Assembly: GCA_933228675.1 (NCBI GenBank)
Contig: OW121741.1
Span: 58,368,651 to 58,432,650 of the forward strand
Source: Stomorhina lunata
Lineage: Eukaryota > Arthropoda > Insecta > Diptera > Rhiniidae
Length of the DNA stretch: 64,000 nt
Direction: 5' to 3'
The position numbers and the translations under genes are program-made. Positions 23,360 to 34,103 of this stretch are shown piece after piece. How positions within the stretch are numbered: position 1 is the stretch's first letter; each line of letters starts with the position of its first letter. The notes below the pieces were generated by a model that was given only the letters and a program-made list of their open reading frames with translations, was not told where the DNA came from and did not search any database.

Positions 23360-24414
23360 ATAATGTTGTGTTTCAAAATGATAATTGTAAAATTTACAAT
23401 AACAGAAACAAATTAATTGCAAATGCATTTATCGAAAATGATTTATATCGGTTAAATTGTCAAGTTTTGAACACTAATGAAAAAGCTTTTACGATTAAAG
23501 AAAATTCGGATTTGTGGCATCGGCGATTGGGTCATATTTGTAATGACAATTTGAAAAAAGCAAAACAATCGTGCTACGGTATAGACTGTGAAGTAAAAAC
23601 AAATAATCAGTGTATTACGTGTATAAACGGAAAACAAACAAGAAAATCGTTTAGTGAATCCGAAAACAGCAAATCATTTGCTTGATTTAATACATTCGGA
23701 TGTTGTTGGACCTTTTAAAACAAAATCGTTTTCGGGAAATCGATTTTTATTAACATTTGTTGATGATTATTCTCGTAAAGTTTTTGTTGTTCCGATTAAG
23801 AGAAAATCTGATGTTTTCAATGAGTTTGTGAAATTTAAAAACTTAGCTGAAAATCAGTGTTCAAATAAAATTAAAATTTTAAGAACTGATAATGGAACTG
23901 AATATGTTAATCATAAATTTTCAAATTATTTGCAACGAAATGGTATTATTCATCAAAGAACTTGTCCTTACACCCCAGAACAAAACGGTGTTGCCGAACG
24001 TATGAATAGAACGTTAATTGAAAGAATGAGGTGTATGTTAATTGATGCTGAGTTGGATGAACCTTTTTGGGCAGAAACTTCTGTTACTGCAGCTTATTTG
24101 ATAAATCGAGTTCCATGTAGAGGAAATGAAAAACTCCTGAAGAAATTTGGTCAAATAGGAAACAGACATTAAAGCACTTAAGAGTGTATCGATGCAAAGC
24201 TATGGTTCACATCCCTAAAGTAAAACGTATGAAATTGGAAAGAAAATCTATAGATGGCATTATGGTGGGATACAGCTTAGAATCCAAAGCTTATAGAATT
24301 TACAACCCTATAACCAAAGATGTCATTATTAGTAGAGATGTGGTTTTCTTTGAAAACGAAAAGTTTGACAAAACCAAAAATGAAAACTTATATTTTCCGT
24401 TACTTGTTGAAAAT

Positions 24415-24576
24415 GAAATTGAACCATCAAGATCTGAGAATGAAGTTGAACCATCAAGATCTGAAAATCAAGTTGAACCATCAAGATCTGAAAATCAAGT
24501 TGAACCATCAAGATCTGAAAATCAAGTTGAACCATCAAGATCTGAAGATGAAATTGAACAATCAAGATGTGAAGAT
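24415..24576 (+). repeat. 27-bp minisatellite in copia pol
   Basis: There are six tandem 27-bp units coding (E/Q)(I/V)EPSRSEN-type nonapeptides, between integrase and reverse transcriptase. The last two units are diverged (EQSRCED). The middle units are nearly identical, suggesting recent expansion by slippage. Confidence 0.9.
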
Positions 24577-26159
24577 AATATTGAATCAAATCAAGCTGCT
24601 ATGGACGAATCTGAAATGAGTGAGGACGATTTTTTTGGATTTTCTGAAGATGACAACATACAAGATCAGGTTGTACCTCCTTCCATGAAATGAAACCTGG
24701 ACATTGGAAAAATTACCTGGTAATAAAAAAGCAATTTCATGTAAATGGGTATTTAAAACCAAATGTGATGCCAATGGAGATGTTATTAAAAGAAAAGCAA
24801 GATTGGTAGCAAAAGGTTTCAGTCAAGAAAAAGGCATTGACTACAATGAAACATTTGCCCCAGTAGTAAGGTATGATTCTATTAGATATTTAATTGCTTT
24901 AGCTGTTCGACATGATTTAATAATACATCAAATGGATGCTGTAACTGCATTTCTAAACGGTACACTACAAGAAGAAATTTATATGAAAAAACCTGAAGCC
25001 ATGGATGACGGATCGGGAAAAGTATGCAAACTTAAAAAATCTATATACGGTCTAAAACAAGCAAGTAGAGTTTGGAACGAAACTTTAAATAAAGTGTTAT
25101 TAGACCTAGATGTAAAGCGTAGCGAAGTTGATCAATGCATATACTATAAAGTAACTCCAAATATATGTAGATGATGTCTTAATATTTGCAAATAATATAA
25201 AAATAGTTAATGAAGTAAAAGAAAAATTAAAGAACAATTTTAAAATGAAAGATCTTGGAAAAGCTTCGTCGATTTTGGGTATACGTATAAGTCGTGAGAA
25301 GAATTTAATAAAATTGGATCAATCCCAGTATATTAAAAATGTGCTGAAGCGTTTCAATATGGAAGATTCAAATCCGGTTAATACTCCTGTTGATATTAAT
25401 CAAAAAATATCAGAAGAATTTTCTCCTAAGAGTGAGCTGGAAAGGAAAGAAATGTTAAATGTTCCCTATATGGAAGCTATTGGATGTCTTTTGTTTGCTG
25501 CTCAAGTAACTAGACCTGATATCTGCTATATAGTTAACATTTTAAGCAGATATGGTGGGAATCCAGGGAAGGCGCACTGGGAAGCTATCAAGAGAGTTTT
25601 GCGATATCTCAAGGGAAGTCTTGAGAAAGGCTTAATATTTTCAAAAGGCGATGATGAACTGACTGGAAATTGTGATGCTGATTGGGCAAGCGATATAGAT
25701 GAAAGGCGCTCAACAACAGGATACCTGTTTACTTTTCAATCAGGTGCAATATCATGGTGTACAAAGAGGCAAAAAACCATTGCTTTGTCTACAACTGAAG
25801 CTGAATTTATGTCAATGGTAGCAGCTATTCAAGAAGCAATTTGGCTAAGAAGACTTGAAAATGAAATTTCTCCAAATGCTGCTTTGTTTTGCGACAATAA
25901 AAGTGCACTCAATAACGCTTACTCGTCTAAAACAAAACATATTGATGTAAGAGTTAAATTTATTCGTGAATGCTTCGAAAATAAATTAATTAATTTGAAT
26001 TACTTGCCTACAAATGAAATGTTGACTGATTTGTTAACAAAAGGAGTACCTTTTCCAAAATTAAAAACACTCAAGGATAAGTTTGGTATCAACTAGTATT
26101 TTGTAATTTTTTTAATTCAATCTTAAATTAAATTTTTTAAATAGCATGTTCAGGGAAGG

Positions 26160-26319
26160 TGTTGAAAATGAACTTGTTATTTTATACTTTATATTATTCA
26201 AATCAAATATGTTTTGTATTTTAATCATTGTATGAAAATTTTATAATAAAATTTTTTTAGTTCTTTTTCTGCTTTAAATATAATAACTTCGTGTTATTAT
26301 TCTAATACTATTTTCAATA
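26160..26319 (+). repeat. copia 3' LTR
   Basis: This 160-bp LTR is preceded by a short polypurine tract (AGGGAAGG) and followed by the AAAAC target duplication. Confidence 0.92.
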
Positions 26320-28014
26320 AAAACAGTAAATTTGGTGTATCGCAAATTGCCCAAAATACGCATTAGAGAAAGTTTGTTGAAAAAATGAAATGCACAAATA
26401 GGAAAAACCATCCTCCTGGAGCACGGACATATATAAATTTTATATCAGATTTTAGGAAATTCCTCTGCCAAGCACGTTATTAAATTTTTTAAAATCGGTC
26501 CATAAACAACTCAGATATTGCCGAAAGTACGTGTCTTAAAAATTTTGTTTAAATTTTGTAAGTTGTGTTTTGGCGATATCTCGGGTGTTTATTGACCGAT
26601 TGTGATGAAATTTAACAGCGTCCTTTGCGGGATGATTTCCTAAAATATATATATACCCTTCATAAACTATACAAATCTGATCGTGAATACCATTAAAATT
26701 GTACGGATCGACTCAGAATCGGCAGGAAAATCGATTTAGCCTGTCTATCCGTCTGTCTAGTGAAATCAAGTTTTTGGAGCTCCTGTTATGTCGATATCTC
26801 AGATGTTTATTTTGATGAAATTTAATAGCGTTCTTCGCGGGGGGATTACTATATTCTGATGTATTCGGTAATTTGTGGTAGATATAATTTAGTGTTTAAG
26901 CGATATTTCAGGTGTTTTGATCGACAATGATGAGATTCATGTTGGGATGATATCCTAAACTTTTATGTAAAATTTACTTAGCAGCTCCACAAATCTGATT
27001 TTAGCACACAGACACACTGCATTTATCTTAATTTTTTGTCTGGCTTTTCAACATTATGATATTATTTGAGTATGTATTATATATCAAATTATAGGTAATC
27101 TTCCTAGGAAATACATAAAATGCAGCTAAGTATATGATATGCGTAATCTACATCAACGAAAATCTAAATTTCGGGATTGCAATTGGGGGAAATCCGTTCA
27201 CTTTTGACAATAGCTATTGCACAACTTTGTCTAAGGCAATCTCTTATTTTCTAATAAATTATAACAGATCCGATGATGAAAGTTTGTATGAAGACGGTGT
27301 ACATAATCGTTATTTAACATTTGAAATATCATGGAATTCGGTTCACATTTAGTCATACCTCCTATATAAACCTCTTAATGGCATAAATTCCATCTAAAAG
27401 CCACTTAAATGACAATAAATAATTAACTATATTAGCTTTGACCAAATTTAGCACAAGAATAACATTATGTGAATACCAGCCAGTGTGCAAAATTTTGTCA
27501 CAATCGGTCACCATTTGACTATAGTTTTTTCTGTTGTCTTTCCGTCAGAGGAGAGCGCGATAGCGCCTAAAAAAACTTTCTCGAGGGACAACATTTTACA
27601 AAAGTATTTCTGATCTCTTGAAAAAGGTCGGGATCGAAAATGGACAAACTCGGTTCACATTTAGTAAAAGCTTTCATATGACCCCGACCGGGAATCACTT
27701 TAATGCTGATAAATTAAATCACATTATAACAGCACAAAGAACCAGAGCGAAACTTTCCCGTCAGCATACCGTGACTAATTCCCATTCAATTGATATCGGT
27801 TTTCGCTTGATGTTGACTTATAGTTACTAGCTCGAAAACCTTGAAATACCACATATCTTATATAATATAGCATTTAAATTTTGCAATAATTGGTCCACAT
27901 TTGATCAAAACTCTCACACAATCCGAATTAAACGATTAAGCACAACGAAAAGTATTTAAATGCTTATAAATGTAAATTTTGTGCAAAGTAATTGTATATA
28001 TCAGATTATTGTAA
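26320..28014 (+). repeat. RA copy 5, middle part
   Basis: This is RA interior between the copia and LINE insertions, with the blocks CGGTCCATAAACAACTCAGA, ATCGACTCAGAATCGGCAGG and TTTAATGCTGATAAATTAAA. There is no gene; the short open frames here lack any domain signature. Confidence 0.65.
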
Positions 28015-28187
28015 ATCTTCCCGTAGGTTAGGTTAGGTACTAAAGGAGGTGTCAAAGACACCTACACTCGGAGACCCCAGGGGTCCATTGTGATCCTTTA
28101 ACAGAGAGGGAGAAAAGAAAGAATGAAGAAAGAAAGAATGAAGATAGGGAAAGAGAAAGGTAGTAGAGAGTTGAAGAGAAGACTACC

Positions 28188-31100
28188 CTATCTAGGCCAG
28201 TTGAGACCCGTGATGAACCCTACAATATCAATTAACCTACACTGTTGTAGATCCTGTAGGTCAGCAAGGAATCTGCTGCCTAGAAGTTTAAGTCTTAGGT
28301 TTTGCAGCCTTGGACAGTGACAGAGAATGTGTTCCACCGACTCGGACGAATCCTCATCTAGACATAGTCTGCAGAGCTCTGAAATGCTGCTATCCCACCT
28401 ATGTAGCCTCGAATTTAAGGCCCAATGTCCCGTAAGGAACCCTATACATCTTCCTAAGCTTGACCTATTTAGACTTAATAGAAGCTTTGTACCATTACTG
28501 TCCAGTTTAGGCCATATAGCTCTAGATGTCCTACACGTGACCATGTTACCCCACAGCCTTGTGGTTTCCTGGCTAGTCCAGGACTTAATGCCTAGATAAA
28601 AGTGACAGATAGGCGGAGCCAAATCCAACACTCTTTGGCTTAAGTCTAGACTTGAGCCGTGTCTGGCAACTTCGTCCGCAACTTCGTTGCCAACGATGTC
28701 ACAATGACCCGGAACCCAGCACAATCTAATCCTATAGCAAAGTGATAGCTCATGAAGAGCTATCCTACATTTTTTGACTAGTTTGGAGGTAACCCCATAA
28801 CCCCGCAACGCCTTGAGCGCGGCCTGGCTATCGACATAAATTGTCACCTCACTGTTAACAGCTATAAGACCCTGAATGAGCTCTGTAGCCTTCCAAATGG
28901 CAAAAGTCTCTGCCTGGAAGACACTGCACTCATCCGCGAGTCTAAAGGATTTCCTAATATTTTGATCCCACAGGAAAACTCCAGAACCAGTCCCGCAATC
29001 CATTTTTGATCCATCCGTGAAGATCGAAAAGCCTTGAAAAAGTGCTGTTTGCCCATTCCAGTCGGATCTTTCGGGAATTACGATCTCTGGAGCTGAGCTG
29101 AACAGTAGTTCCTTGACTAAATAGTCAGATCGTGGTAGACCTGACTCCAAGCCCCGGGAGCCTGTTAAGCTCAGAATACTGGAGTGTCCCACATGCCTAA
29201 ACCTAAGCATACCCGCCTCGTACAGCCTTACTAGACTTCTCATAGCCATCCCCTTAATGAAGATATCAAGGGGGTATAACGACAGCATGATGTCTAGGGC
29301 TGCTTGAGGTGTGCTTTTAAGGGCACCGGTTATACCAATACTGGCACAACGTTGTACCTTGTTGAGAGAAGTAAGAAAAGAACCCTTGCTAACTGCTTCC
29401 CACCATACTGCGCAACCATATGTTAAAACAGGCCTTACAATTGTTGTGTAAATCCAATACACAACTATCGGTCTTAAGCCCCATTTTTTACCCACGGAAT
29501 TCCTGCAGAAGTAGTATGCGTTTAGCCCTTTTTTCATTCTTTCCTGTGTGTTTCTCTTCCAAGATAGCTTACTGTCCAAGATAATCCCTAGAAATTTGGC
29601 TTCCTGCGACAATCTCAGCTCTACACCATTCAGCACAGGAAGTTTAAACCTTTCGACCTTGTACCTTCTGGTGTAGAGGACCAACTCCGTCTTGTCGGGG
29701 TTAATCCCCAGTCCTTTATTACTGGCCCAGGAGGAAAGTTCTCCTAGAACCGATTGCATAATATTACTTATTGTATCTGGGAACTTGCCAGATACGAGCA
29801 ATACTAAGTCATCGGCGTAGGCTACGACCTTTCTCCCTAGTTGGTCAAGTCTTCTTAGAATGACATTGACGGCCAGTAACCACAGCAGTGGTGATAAAAC
29901 CCCTCCTTGTGGAGTACCCCTAGTTACTTTCCTACGTAAACTACAGTCACCTAGATTTGAGTTGATGATCCTACTGTTAAGCATATTCACAATCCACTCT
30001 ACTAGGAAGCCCTGTATATTTAAGTCCTCCAGTGAACCCCTGATTGCTTCAATGGTAATGTTATTGAAGGCACCCTCGATATCGAGGAAAGCGGCCAAAG
30101 TATATTCTCTGAATTTCAGGCCCTTTTCAATAAAACTGACCACATCGTGCAACGCACTCTCAACAGATTTACCCTTGAGATAAGCATGTTGAGCGTTGCT
30201 AATAATGCGCGTACCTAAAGAGTTCCTAAGAAATAGATCAATCAGTCGCTCGAGTGTCTTCAAGAAAAAAGACGACAGGCTGATTGGTCTAAAATCTTTA
30301 GGTTTAGAGTGACTAGTCTTCCCTGCTTTAGGAATGAAAATCACTCTTACCTCCCTCCACCCACTAGGAGTGAAGCCCCCATGGAGGCATCTAGCAAAAA
30401 TACTATGAAGAATCGATAAACAATAGTCGGAAGAATTCTGTAGCATAGCGGGAATAATGCCATCCGGGCCTGCTGACTTGTACGGTAAGAACGTACTTAC
30501 GGCCCACTTAATTCTTTCTGAAGTGACTATCTCGTCTATCAGATTATTCGGTATTGATCCCAATCGCTCCATAGAAGGCTTATGAATAACCGGATCTGGA
30601 TTCCGATTGCCGGGAAAGTGAGTATCAAAAAGTAGTCCGAGTGTCTCAGGGCTAGATTCAGTCCAAGAACCATCAGGTTTTAGGATAGATCCGGGGACCA
30701 TTGGGTCCTTGGATAGTAATTTCCTAAATCTCGACAGCTCATTTACAGAATCGATGGTCTCACAGTAGGTTAACCATGTTGACCTTTTAGCTTTTTTGAG
30801 ATCGCTCTTATACTTTTTGAAACTCAATCTATAATAAGTCCAATCCTCATCACTGCGAGTAAGTTTGGCCTTATTAAACAGTCTTCTAACACATGTCCTA
30901 AGGTTCTTTAGTTCCTTCGTCCACCAGTTAGGCTGTTTGCGTTTGCCCGGGAAGGTTAATGGGCAGCTATGTTCATAGCTAGTTATATAACTTTCCGTGA
31001 GCTTTGTCACCACAGTGTTCGTTTCCGCCTCAGAATAGATTCTAAGTGGAATCTTACGCACCATGGTGTCCGAAGAACTCCTAAAGGACTCCCAATTTGT

Positions 31101-31808
31101 TTTTCGGGGATTCCTGTAGGGACTCGGTTTGACTCTCTTAAAATTGACAGAGAAGGAGATCAAGCAATGATCAGAGAAGGAACATTCACTTGATACCTTC
31201 CAGTTTTCGATAAGATTGTCCTTCGCGTTTGTCATTGTGATGTCTAATACCTCCTCCCTATCTTTTGTCCTGAAAGTGGGCGCGTTGCCCCTATTGCAGA
31301 TCCTTAGATGGTTATTAGTAATGAAATCAAAGACTGACTCACCGCGCTCGTTTATGTTGCTACTACCCCATTGGTAGTGATGGGCGTTGGCGTCACAGCC
31401 CATGATGAAGGTGTTGTTTTTCATGGACTCTACCAACCGCCTCACCTCGCTACTCGGAGGGTTCTCTGCCTCATACGGGAAGTAGGCTGAAGCCACAGTG
31501 AGGACATTCTTGCATGCGGCTTCACTCGCGACAACGGTTAGATCCCCACCACTGTAAGAATTGAGTAGACGTAAGTTTAATGAATTCCTAGCTAAAATAC
31601 AGGTTCTCACCTTGTCGCCCGTGTTTGAGACAAATAAGGTGTAGCCTGCGACCTTGAGTCCTTGAACTCTGTTCTCGCGAATCCAGGGTTCCTGGATCAA
31701 GGCCACATCTACACCGGAGTCGACAAGTAGCCTTGTCATTTCGGCCGAGGCCGCTTCACAGTGGTGTAGGTTTAACTGCACCACTAGCAGCTTCTTTGGA
31801 TTCCCCAT
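28188..31808 (-). CDS. LINE ORF2: endonuclease, reverse transcriptase, RNase H
   Basis: This is the replication enzyme of the LINE. The first ATG in frame is at 31808 (MGNPKKLLVVQLNLHHCEA); the open frame itself extends a further 45 bases upstream, and from the ATG there are about 1206 codons without interruption. In order it has an APE-type endonuclease (ALIQEPWI; GCDANAHHYQWGSS about residue 140; FSDHCLISF), a reverse transcriptase (YKSAGPDGIIPAMLQ; FLDIEGAFNN; GTPQGGVLSPLLW; the YADD active site about residue 665), and an RNase H (FTDGSK about residue 930; QAETFA; YVDSQAALKAL; GNEVADEVA). A C-terminal Cys/His motif follows (CRLCLD, then HILCHCPRL). It overlaps the end of ORF1 by 53 bp in another frame, which suggests re-initiation or stop-start coupling. 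All key residues visible to me are kept. Confidence 0.93.
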   Translation of the reverse strand: MGNPKKLLVVQLNLHHCEAASAEMTRLLVDSGVDVALIQEPWIRENRVQGLKVAGYTLFVSNTGDKVRTCILARNSLNLRLLNSYSGGDLTVVASEAACKNVLTVASAYFPYEAENPPSSEVRRLVESMKNNTFIMGCDANAHHYQWGSSNINERGESVFDFITNNHLRICNRGNAPTFRTKDREEVLDITMTNAKDNLIENWKVSSECSFSDHCLISFSVNFKRVKPSPYRNPRKTNWESFRSSSDTMVRKIPLRIYSEAETNTVVTKLTESYITSYEHSCPLTFPGKRKQPNWWTKELKNLRTCVRRLFNKAKLTRSDEDWTYYRLSFKKYKSDLKKAKRSTWLTYCETIDSVNELSRFRKLLSKDPMVPGSILKPDGSWTESSPETLGLLFDTHFPGNRNPDPVIHKPSMERLGSIPNNLIDEIVTSERIKWAVSTFLPYKSAGPDGIIPAMLQNSSDYCLSILHSIFARCLHGGFTPSGWREVRVIFIPKAGKTSHSKPKDFRPISLSSFFLKTLERLIDLFLRNSLGTRIISNAQHAYLKGKSVESALHDVVSFIEKGLKFREYTLAAFLDIEGAFNNITIEAIRGSLEDLNIQGFLVEWIVNMLNSRIINSNLGDCSLRRKVTRGTPQGGVLSPLLWLLAVNVILRRLDQLGRKVVAYADDLVLLVSGKFPDTISNIMQSVLGELSSWASNKGLGINPDKTELVLYTRRYKVERFKLPVLNGVELRLSQEAKFLGIILDSKLSWKRNTQERMKKGLNAYYFCRNSVGKKWGLRPIVVYWIYTTIVRPVLTYGCAVWWEAVSKGSFLTSLNKVQRCASIGITGALKSTPQAALDIMLSLYPLDIFIKGMAMRSLVRLYEAGMLRFRHVGHSSILSLTGSRGLESGLPRSDYLVKELLFSSAPEIVIPERSDWNGQTALFQGFSIFTDGSKMDCGTGSGVFLWDQNIRKSFRLADECSVFQAETFAIWKATELIQGLIAVNSEVTIYVDSQAALKALRGYGVTSKLVKKCRIALHELSLCYRIRLCWVPGHCDIVGNEVADEVARHGSSLDLSQRVLDLAPPICHFYLGIKSWTSQETTRLWGNMVTCRTSRAIWPKLDSNGTKLLLSLNRSSLGRCIGFLTGHWALNSRLHRWDSSISELCRLCLDEDSSESVEHILCHCPRLQNLRLKLLGSRFLADLQDLQQCRLIDIVGFITGLNWPR

Positions 31809-33642
31809 GTTTAGAAAACCTAAACTTGACGGTTCCAATACCGAAGTTGACAACGCCCTTTGTCGACTTTAATTTGTCAAGGGATATCTTGTCCACGGTG
31901 AACTTGATATCCCTTCCGCTGTTTCCCTCACAGCTGGCAGAAGATGAAAATCTCCAACCAGATGTGAGGATATTATTCTGGTTCTGGAGGACTGCCAGTA
32001 TGGTTTCCACCTTCCTTACCGGGCGTGGGAACCACGCTGTCACGACCTGCCGAACCGGGAGCTCCGTAGCCAAAATCACGTCAAGTTTGGCGGACGGACA
32101 GAGATCGGCGCAGCCGTTAACCACGGTTTTTAGAAAGTCAAAAGACCTCGCATTATCGCAGTTAACGATCTTCACCCCTCTCTGCCATTCCGCACCCTTG
32201 AATGATATGGCGTCCTTTGGCCCCTTAAAAAGACCAATACTGTCGATCAGTCGGGCTTCAATCAGCTCCCAAAGATCATCTTTGATCCTACAATGAGGAT
32301 CATTGTGATCTAAGACAGCTGCCTGAACTGTGTCCCGGCTGACCGACTTCTTGATCTTTTTTGACGTAGTGGGTTGCTCGTCTCCGGATCTAGCTCTCTT
32401 CACGCTCTCCTTACGGGGGCCCGAAGAGGTAGTCGAAGATCCGCAACCCACACCAGCCTTGCCAACCATCGCCGACCCAGACTTGGGGGCGCTGCTAGCA
32501 GGCTCCATTCTTGCCCTCTTGCGAGGAGAAGCTGGTTTCGCCACAGGGTCCTTGTTAGGAACTGTAGAACTGCCAGCTTCAGCTGGTTTCACCACAGACA
32601 CCTTGCTAGGTGACGCAGATCTACCAGCATCCACTGACTTTCCTACAGGTCCTTTGCCGGACTCTGTAGATTTATCAGCTTCGCCTCGCTTGATAAAACT
32701 TGAGGAGACGCCCAAGATGTCATCGGTAGAGCCGTAAATCCTTTCGAATTTAGCTACGGCCTGCCTATGCTTCTTGAGCTTCTTCCTCTCGTTTCCATCG
32801 AGCAGACTAGGGTCCTTGTCAGCCATCTTTTTGAGATAGGCCAAAGAACTTCTAGTCCCACTCTTCGCCTTGGCGAATTTAGTTCGGCTGGGTTTTTGCT
32901 TAACCTGATACGGTGCATCCACCACAGCGTCCTGCCGAACTAACCGTCCCAAGGGGAGTGGAGGGGTACCCGAGATAAGATCGGCCTGGCTCTCCTTCAC
33001 AACTGAAGCCAAAGATCTAAGAGGTGATCTAGCCTTACCCCGCCCCGAAGTCGATATCACTGTGATATCGCTCTCCGTGTCGGTGTCAAGCACGATAACC
33101 TCAGAGACCTGAGTAGCTTCAGTCCTGTCGGTGCAGTCAGAACGATCTTTCTGGGCTTCCGGAGCCAGTTCAGCCTGGCTCTCCCTTTCCACTGCAACCA
33201 CAGAACCCAAAAGAGATCCAGCTGGACCCTGACACAAAGCCGGTGTCACTTTGACATCGCCCTCTGTGTCCGGATCCAGCGAGACCTCTGTCGCACAACT
33301 TGTGATAGCAGTAGAACCGGCAGAGTCAGTCTGTTCCCTCTGGGTCTCTCCTACCAGCGGGTCCCTAGATCCTGAAGGAGATCCCGATTGAGATCGGCCA
33401 GAATTTGAGATTACAGTAACCTCGAATTCTGAATCCGACTCAAGCGAGACGTCCGCCAGAGTCTGTGTGGCTCCGGTGGTGTGAGAGGAGTCCAGATCGT
33501 CCAATAGCCCCCCCAACTCTTCTAAGTCCGTCAGTAATTGTCTCTCCTGATGGAGTATGTCCGCGTTAATTTCGCTAAGAGTCAGTTCGTCGATGTCGTG
33601 CCTCCCTGGTATGTCCCGTCTAGCCCTGAAGCTGTCCTTCAA
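31756..33642 (-). CDS. LINE ORF1: Gag-like RNA-binding protein
   Basis: About 628 codons are open, starting around KDSFRARRDIPG and ending GAVKPTPL. The first two thirds are low-complexity Ser/Thr/Glu-rich sequence with repeated DTESD-type motifs and repeated VAKPA/KPAEAGSS-type units, followed by a basic stretch (KRARSGDEQPTTSKKIKK) that may be a nuclear localisation signal. The C-terminal 170 residues look globular (CRIKDDLWELIEARL, then VLATELPVRQVVTAWFPR-like sequence). I see no CCHC knuckles. There is no ATG near the start of this frame: it opens beside a run of ten A on the coding strand (33668-33677), upstream of which another frame is open. The true start is unresolved and may need a slip at that run. 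Confidence 0.75.
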   Translation of the reverse strand: MKDSFRARRDIPGRHDIDELTLSEINADILHQERQLLTDLEELGGLLDDLDSSHTTGATQTLADVSLESDSEFEVTVISNSGRSQSGSPSGSRDPLVGETQREQTDSAGSTAITSCATEVSLDPDTEGDVKVTPALCQGPAGSLLGSVVAVERESQAELAPEAQKDRSDCTDRTEATQVSEVIVLDTDTESDITVISTSGRGKARSPLRSLASVVKESQADLISGTPPLPLGRLVRQDAVVDAPYQVKQKPSRTKFAKAKSGTRSSLAYLKKMADKDPSLLDGNERKKLKKHRQAVAKFERIYGSTDDILGVSSSFIKRGEADKSTESGKGPVGKSVDAGRSASPSKVSVVKPAEAGSSTVPNKDPVAKPASPRKRARMEPASSAPKSGSAMVGKAGVGCGSSTTSSGPRKESVKRARSGDEQPTTSKKIKKSVSRDTVQAAVLDHNDPHCRIKDDLWELIEARLIDSIGLFKGPKDAISFKGAEWQRGVKIVNCDNARSFDFLKTVVNGCADLCPSAKLDVILATELPVRQVVTAWFPRPVRKVETILAVLQNQNNILTSGWRFSSSASCEGNSGRDIKFTVDKISLDKLKSTKGVVNFGIGTVKFRFSKHGESKEAASGAVKPTPL

Positions 33643-34092
33643 TGAAGTCCCGTCCGTGTTAAATTTGTTTTTTTTTTAAATATTAGCATTACTTTTTGAA
33701 ATTTTGTTCCCACGAGTATGGGGGAACTGAGGTCACCCGCTTCATAGCCCCCTATAACGCGAGAGCGACTAGATACTGGTGGAGGCGTTAAGGTATCCAA
33801 CCAGGCACCGTTGAAACACAGTCTACCGTTTACCCCCGACTGCGAACCGAAAGCCCGTAGCACGGTAAAAAAGGCGCATGACACCGGGGCTTGGGGGGGG
33901 GGGGGGTTAGTTTAAAGTATTAACCCACTACTACCTATTTGGTCCGCGGGAGATATTTGATTTTTCTCCTACCACCCACGCATGGAAAGGGGTTCCTCGC
34001 CACCTATTTATGTGGCTGGTTCCCCCCATGAATGGGAGGCACCCCCCTATCCGCCACCCGGGGACGCGCCCTCTAGGGATTAGGTTCCCCCG
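33643..34092 (-). other. LINE 5' leader
   Basis: The leader is GC-rich against its surroundings, with a C10-type homopolymer (G run at about 33895-33907 on the + strand). A 79-codon open frame leads into the A10 run before ORF1. It probably holds the internal promoter, but no specific promoter motif can be supported. Confidence 0.6.
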
Positions 34093-34103
34093 ATCTTCCC
34101 GTA

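Larger units (their letters stand above)
22781..26096 (+). pseudogene. pol: copia Pol (protease, integrase, RT, RNase H), broken
   Basis: The domains are in copia order. Protease has WYVDSGATSHMT (about 22880). After the MITE come the GAG-pre-integrase DLWHRRLGHI and the integrase core, with Asp in LIHSDVVGPF, Asp in RTDNGTEY and Glu in GVAERMNRT. Next is an acidic linker with a 9-residue tandem repeat. Reverse transcriptase follows (CKWVFKTK, VKR-type fingers, QMDAVTAFLNG, YGLKQASR), with the YVDD active site at about 25165. RNase H has DADWASD, STTEAEF, CDNKSAL and KHIDVR. Frame changes occur near 23655, 24140, 24693 and 25165. The final segment ends at a TAG at 26094. All catalytic motifs are still legible. 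Confidence 0.88.
21851..26319 (+). mobile_element. Ty1/copia LTR retrotransposon, decayed
   Basis: The 4469-bp element has two 160-bp LTRs (TGTTGAAAAT...ATTTTCAATA) and a 5-bp target duplication AAAAC on both sides. The order gag, protease, integrase, reverse transcriptase, RNase H is the copia order. By eye the LTRs differ at 4 of 160 positions, so it is fairly young. The coding region has several frameshifts, one in-frame stop and an inserted 230-bp MITE, so it is not autonomous. Confidence 0.93.
28026..34092 (-). mobile_element. Full-length LOA-like LINE retrotransposon
   Basis: A 6067-bp non-LTR element lies on the - strand. It is bounded by an 11-bp target duplication ATCTTCCCGTA (28015-28025 and 34093-34103) within RA sequence. 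The 3' end is CCTAACCTAACC with no poly(A), as in several insect clades. It has two long ORFs and a GC-rich 5' leader. The apurinic endonuclease, reverse transcriptase and RNase H combination points to the LOA/I group rather than R1 or Jockey; the clade is inferred. It looks largely intact and may be recently active. Confidence 0.9.

Noticed and set aside
27134..27830. Open frames of 60-72 codons in RA copy 5
   Set aside because: The corresponding stretches in other RA copies are not open in the same frame, so they are chance.
31733..32296. + strand open frames across the LINE and other elements
   Set aside because: They mirror the real - strand genes and show no conserved motif.
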